Shown here piece after piece: positions 63,932 to 64,000 of a stretch of 64,000 bases of DNA. This DNA comes from Citricoccus sp. CH26A. GTDB lineage: Bacteria > Actinomycetota > Actinomycetes > Actinomycetales > Micrococcaceae. Location: assembly GCF_000224415.1 (NCBI RefSeq), contig NZ_AFXQ01000005.1:1-64000 (forward strand), written 5' to 3'. A model generated the notes under the pieces. It did not search any database. It was not told the origin of the DNA and saw only the letters and a list, made by a program, of their open reading frames with translations. Position numbers and translations under genes: made by a program. Every line of letters starts with the position of its first letter. The first letter of the stretch is position 1.

Positions 63932-64000
63932 TTCGTCGTGCTCTCGTCGTGCCGGCCACGGCCGGTCCCCCCCGAGGGACGGTGCGGCAGGGCGGTCAAC

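Overview
The window is G+C-rich throughout, with strongly G/C-ending codons, -10 boxes of the TANNNT type and several genes that look leaderless. Together with the gene content (BetT-type choline carrier, septum-formation-domain protein, QsuD-like dehydrogenase, many IclR/TetR/MarR/Lrp regulators) this points to an actinobacterium, most probably of the Micrococcaceae (Kocuria/Micrococcus/Citricoccus-like). No rRNA, tRNA, prophage, insertion sequence or CRISPR array was recognised. It reads as a chromosomal segment rich in small catabolic modules, each pairing a regulator, a carrier and one to three enzymes.

Layout. 1-3.1 kb: the end of a choline carrier, a RibD/DHFR-like reductase and an AraC/GyrI-type regulator. 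3.6-8.5 kb: a quinate/shikimate module (MHS-family carrier, divergent IclR regulator, QsuD-like dehydrogenase) and a CynX-like MFS carrier. 8.9-12.8 kb: LysR regulator, MatC-like carrier and PrpF-like isomerase. 13.2-15.1 kb: a 27-residue membrane peptide, a YbdK-type ligase and a CsbD stress protein. 15.2-18.7 kb: divergent alcohol and aldehyde dehydrogenases, followed by a broken second copy of the alcohol dehydrogenase 3' end. 18.8-22.7 kb: MFS carrier, serine hydrolase, FAD monooxygenase and a small membrane protein. 22.8-26.3 kb: a tandem glycine riboswitch heads a minus-strand unit of a 45-codon ORF, serine dehydratase and a CycA-type carrier. 26.3-29.3 kb: a septum-formation-domain protein and a TetR-DHA2 efflux pair.

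29.4-34.0 kb: an IclR-controlled set (CaiB-type CoA-transferase, HMG-CoA-lyase-like enzyme, 2-hydroxycarboxylate carrier) that fits uptake and cleavage of citramalate or a similar hydroxy acid. 34-37.6 kb: ThDP enzyme with an Lrp regulator, thioredoxin, and MarR. 37.7-42.7 kb: ABC exporter divergent from MarR, an SDR, a secreted M14 carboxypeptidase and an HdeD-like protein. 43-48.4 kb: large-subunit catalase, MBL hydrolase, SelO and a phosphoesterase. 48.5-52.7 kb: a GH13 trehalose-synthase-like enzyme, MetY and a CoA-binding protein. 52.8-56.9 kb: a decayed gene, a RecQ-type helicase, a small basic protein and a nitrilase-family amidase. 57-64 kb: FAD aromatic hydroxylase with an alpha/beta hydrolase, PurA, an SRPBCC protein, an AtoE-type fatty-acid carrier and a phasin-like protein with its own terminator.

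The most unusual element is a three-copy family of about 85-97 bp (45.3 kb on the plus strand; 55.3 and 55.5 kb on the minus strand). In each copy the conserved part begins where transcription would start from a TANNNT box, and it folds into a short hairpin plus a long nested hairpin with a constant UCCCCUC loop. This is the best candidate here for an undescribed small-RNA or mobile-repeat family. Other strong signals are perfect palindromic operators at five regulator-controlled promoters, a likely ACG start codon, a gene broken by a single in-frame TAG, and a set of TANNNT-N6-ATG leaderless starts.
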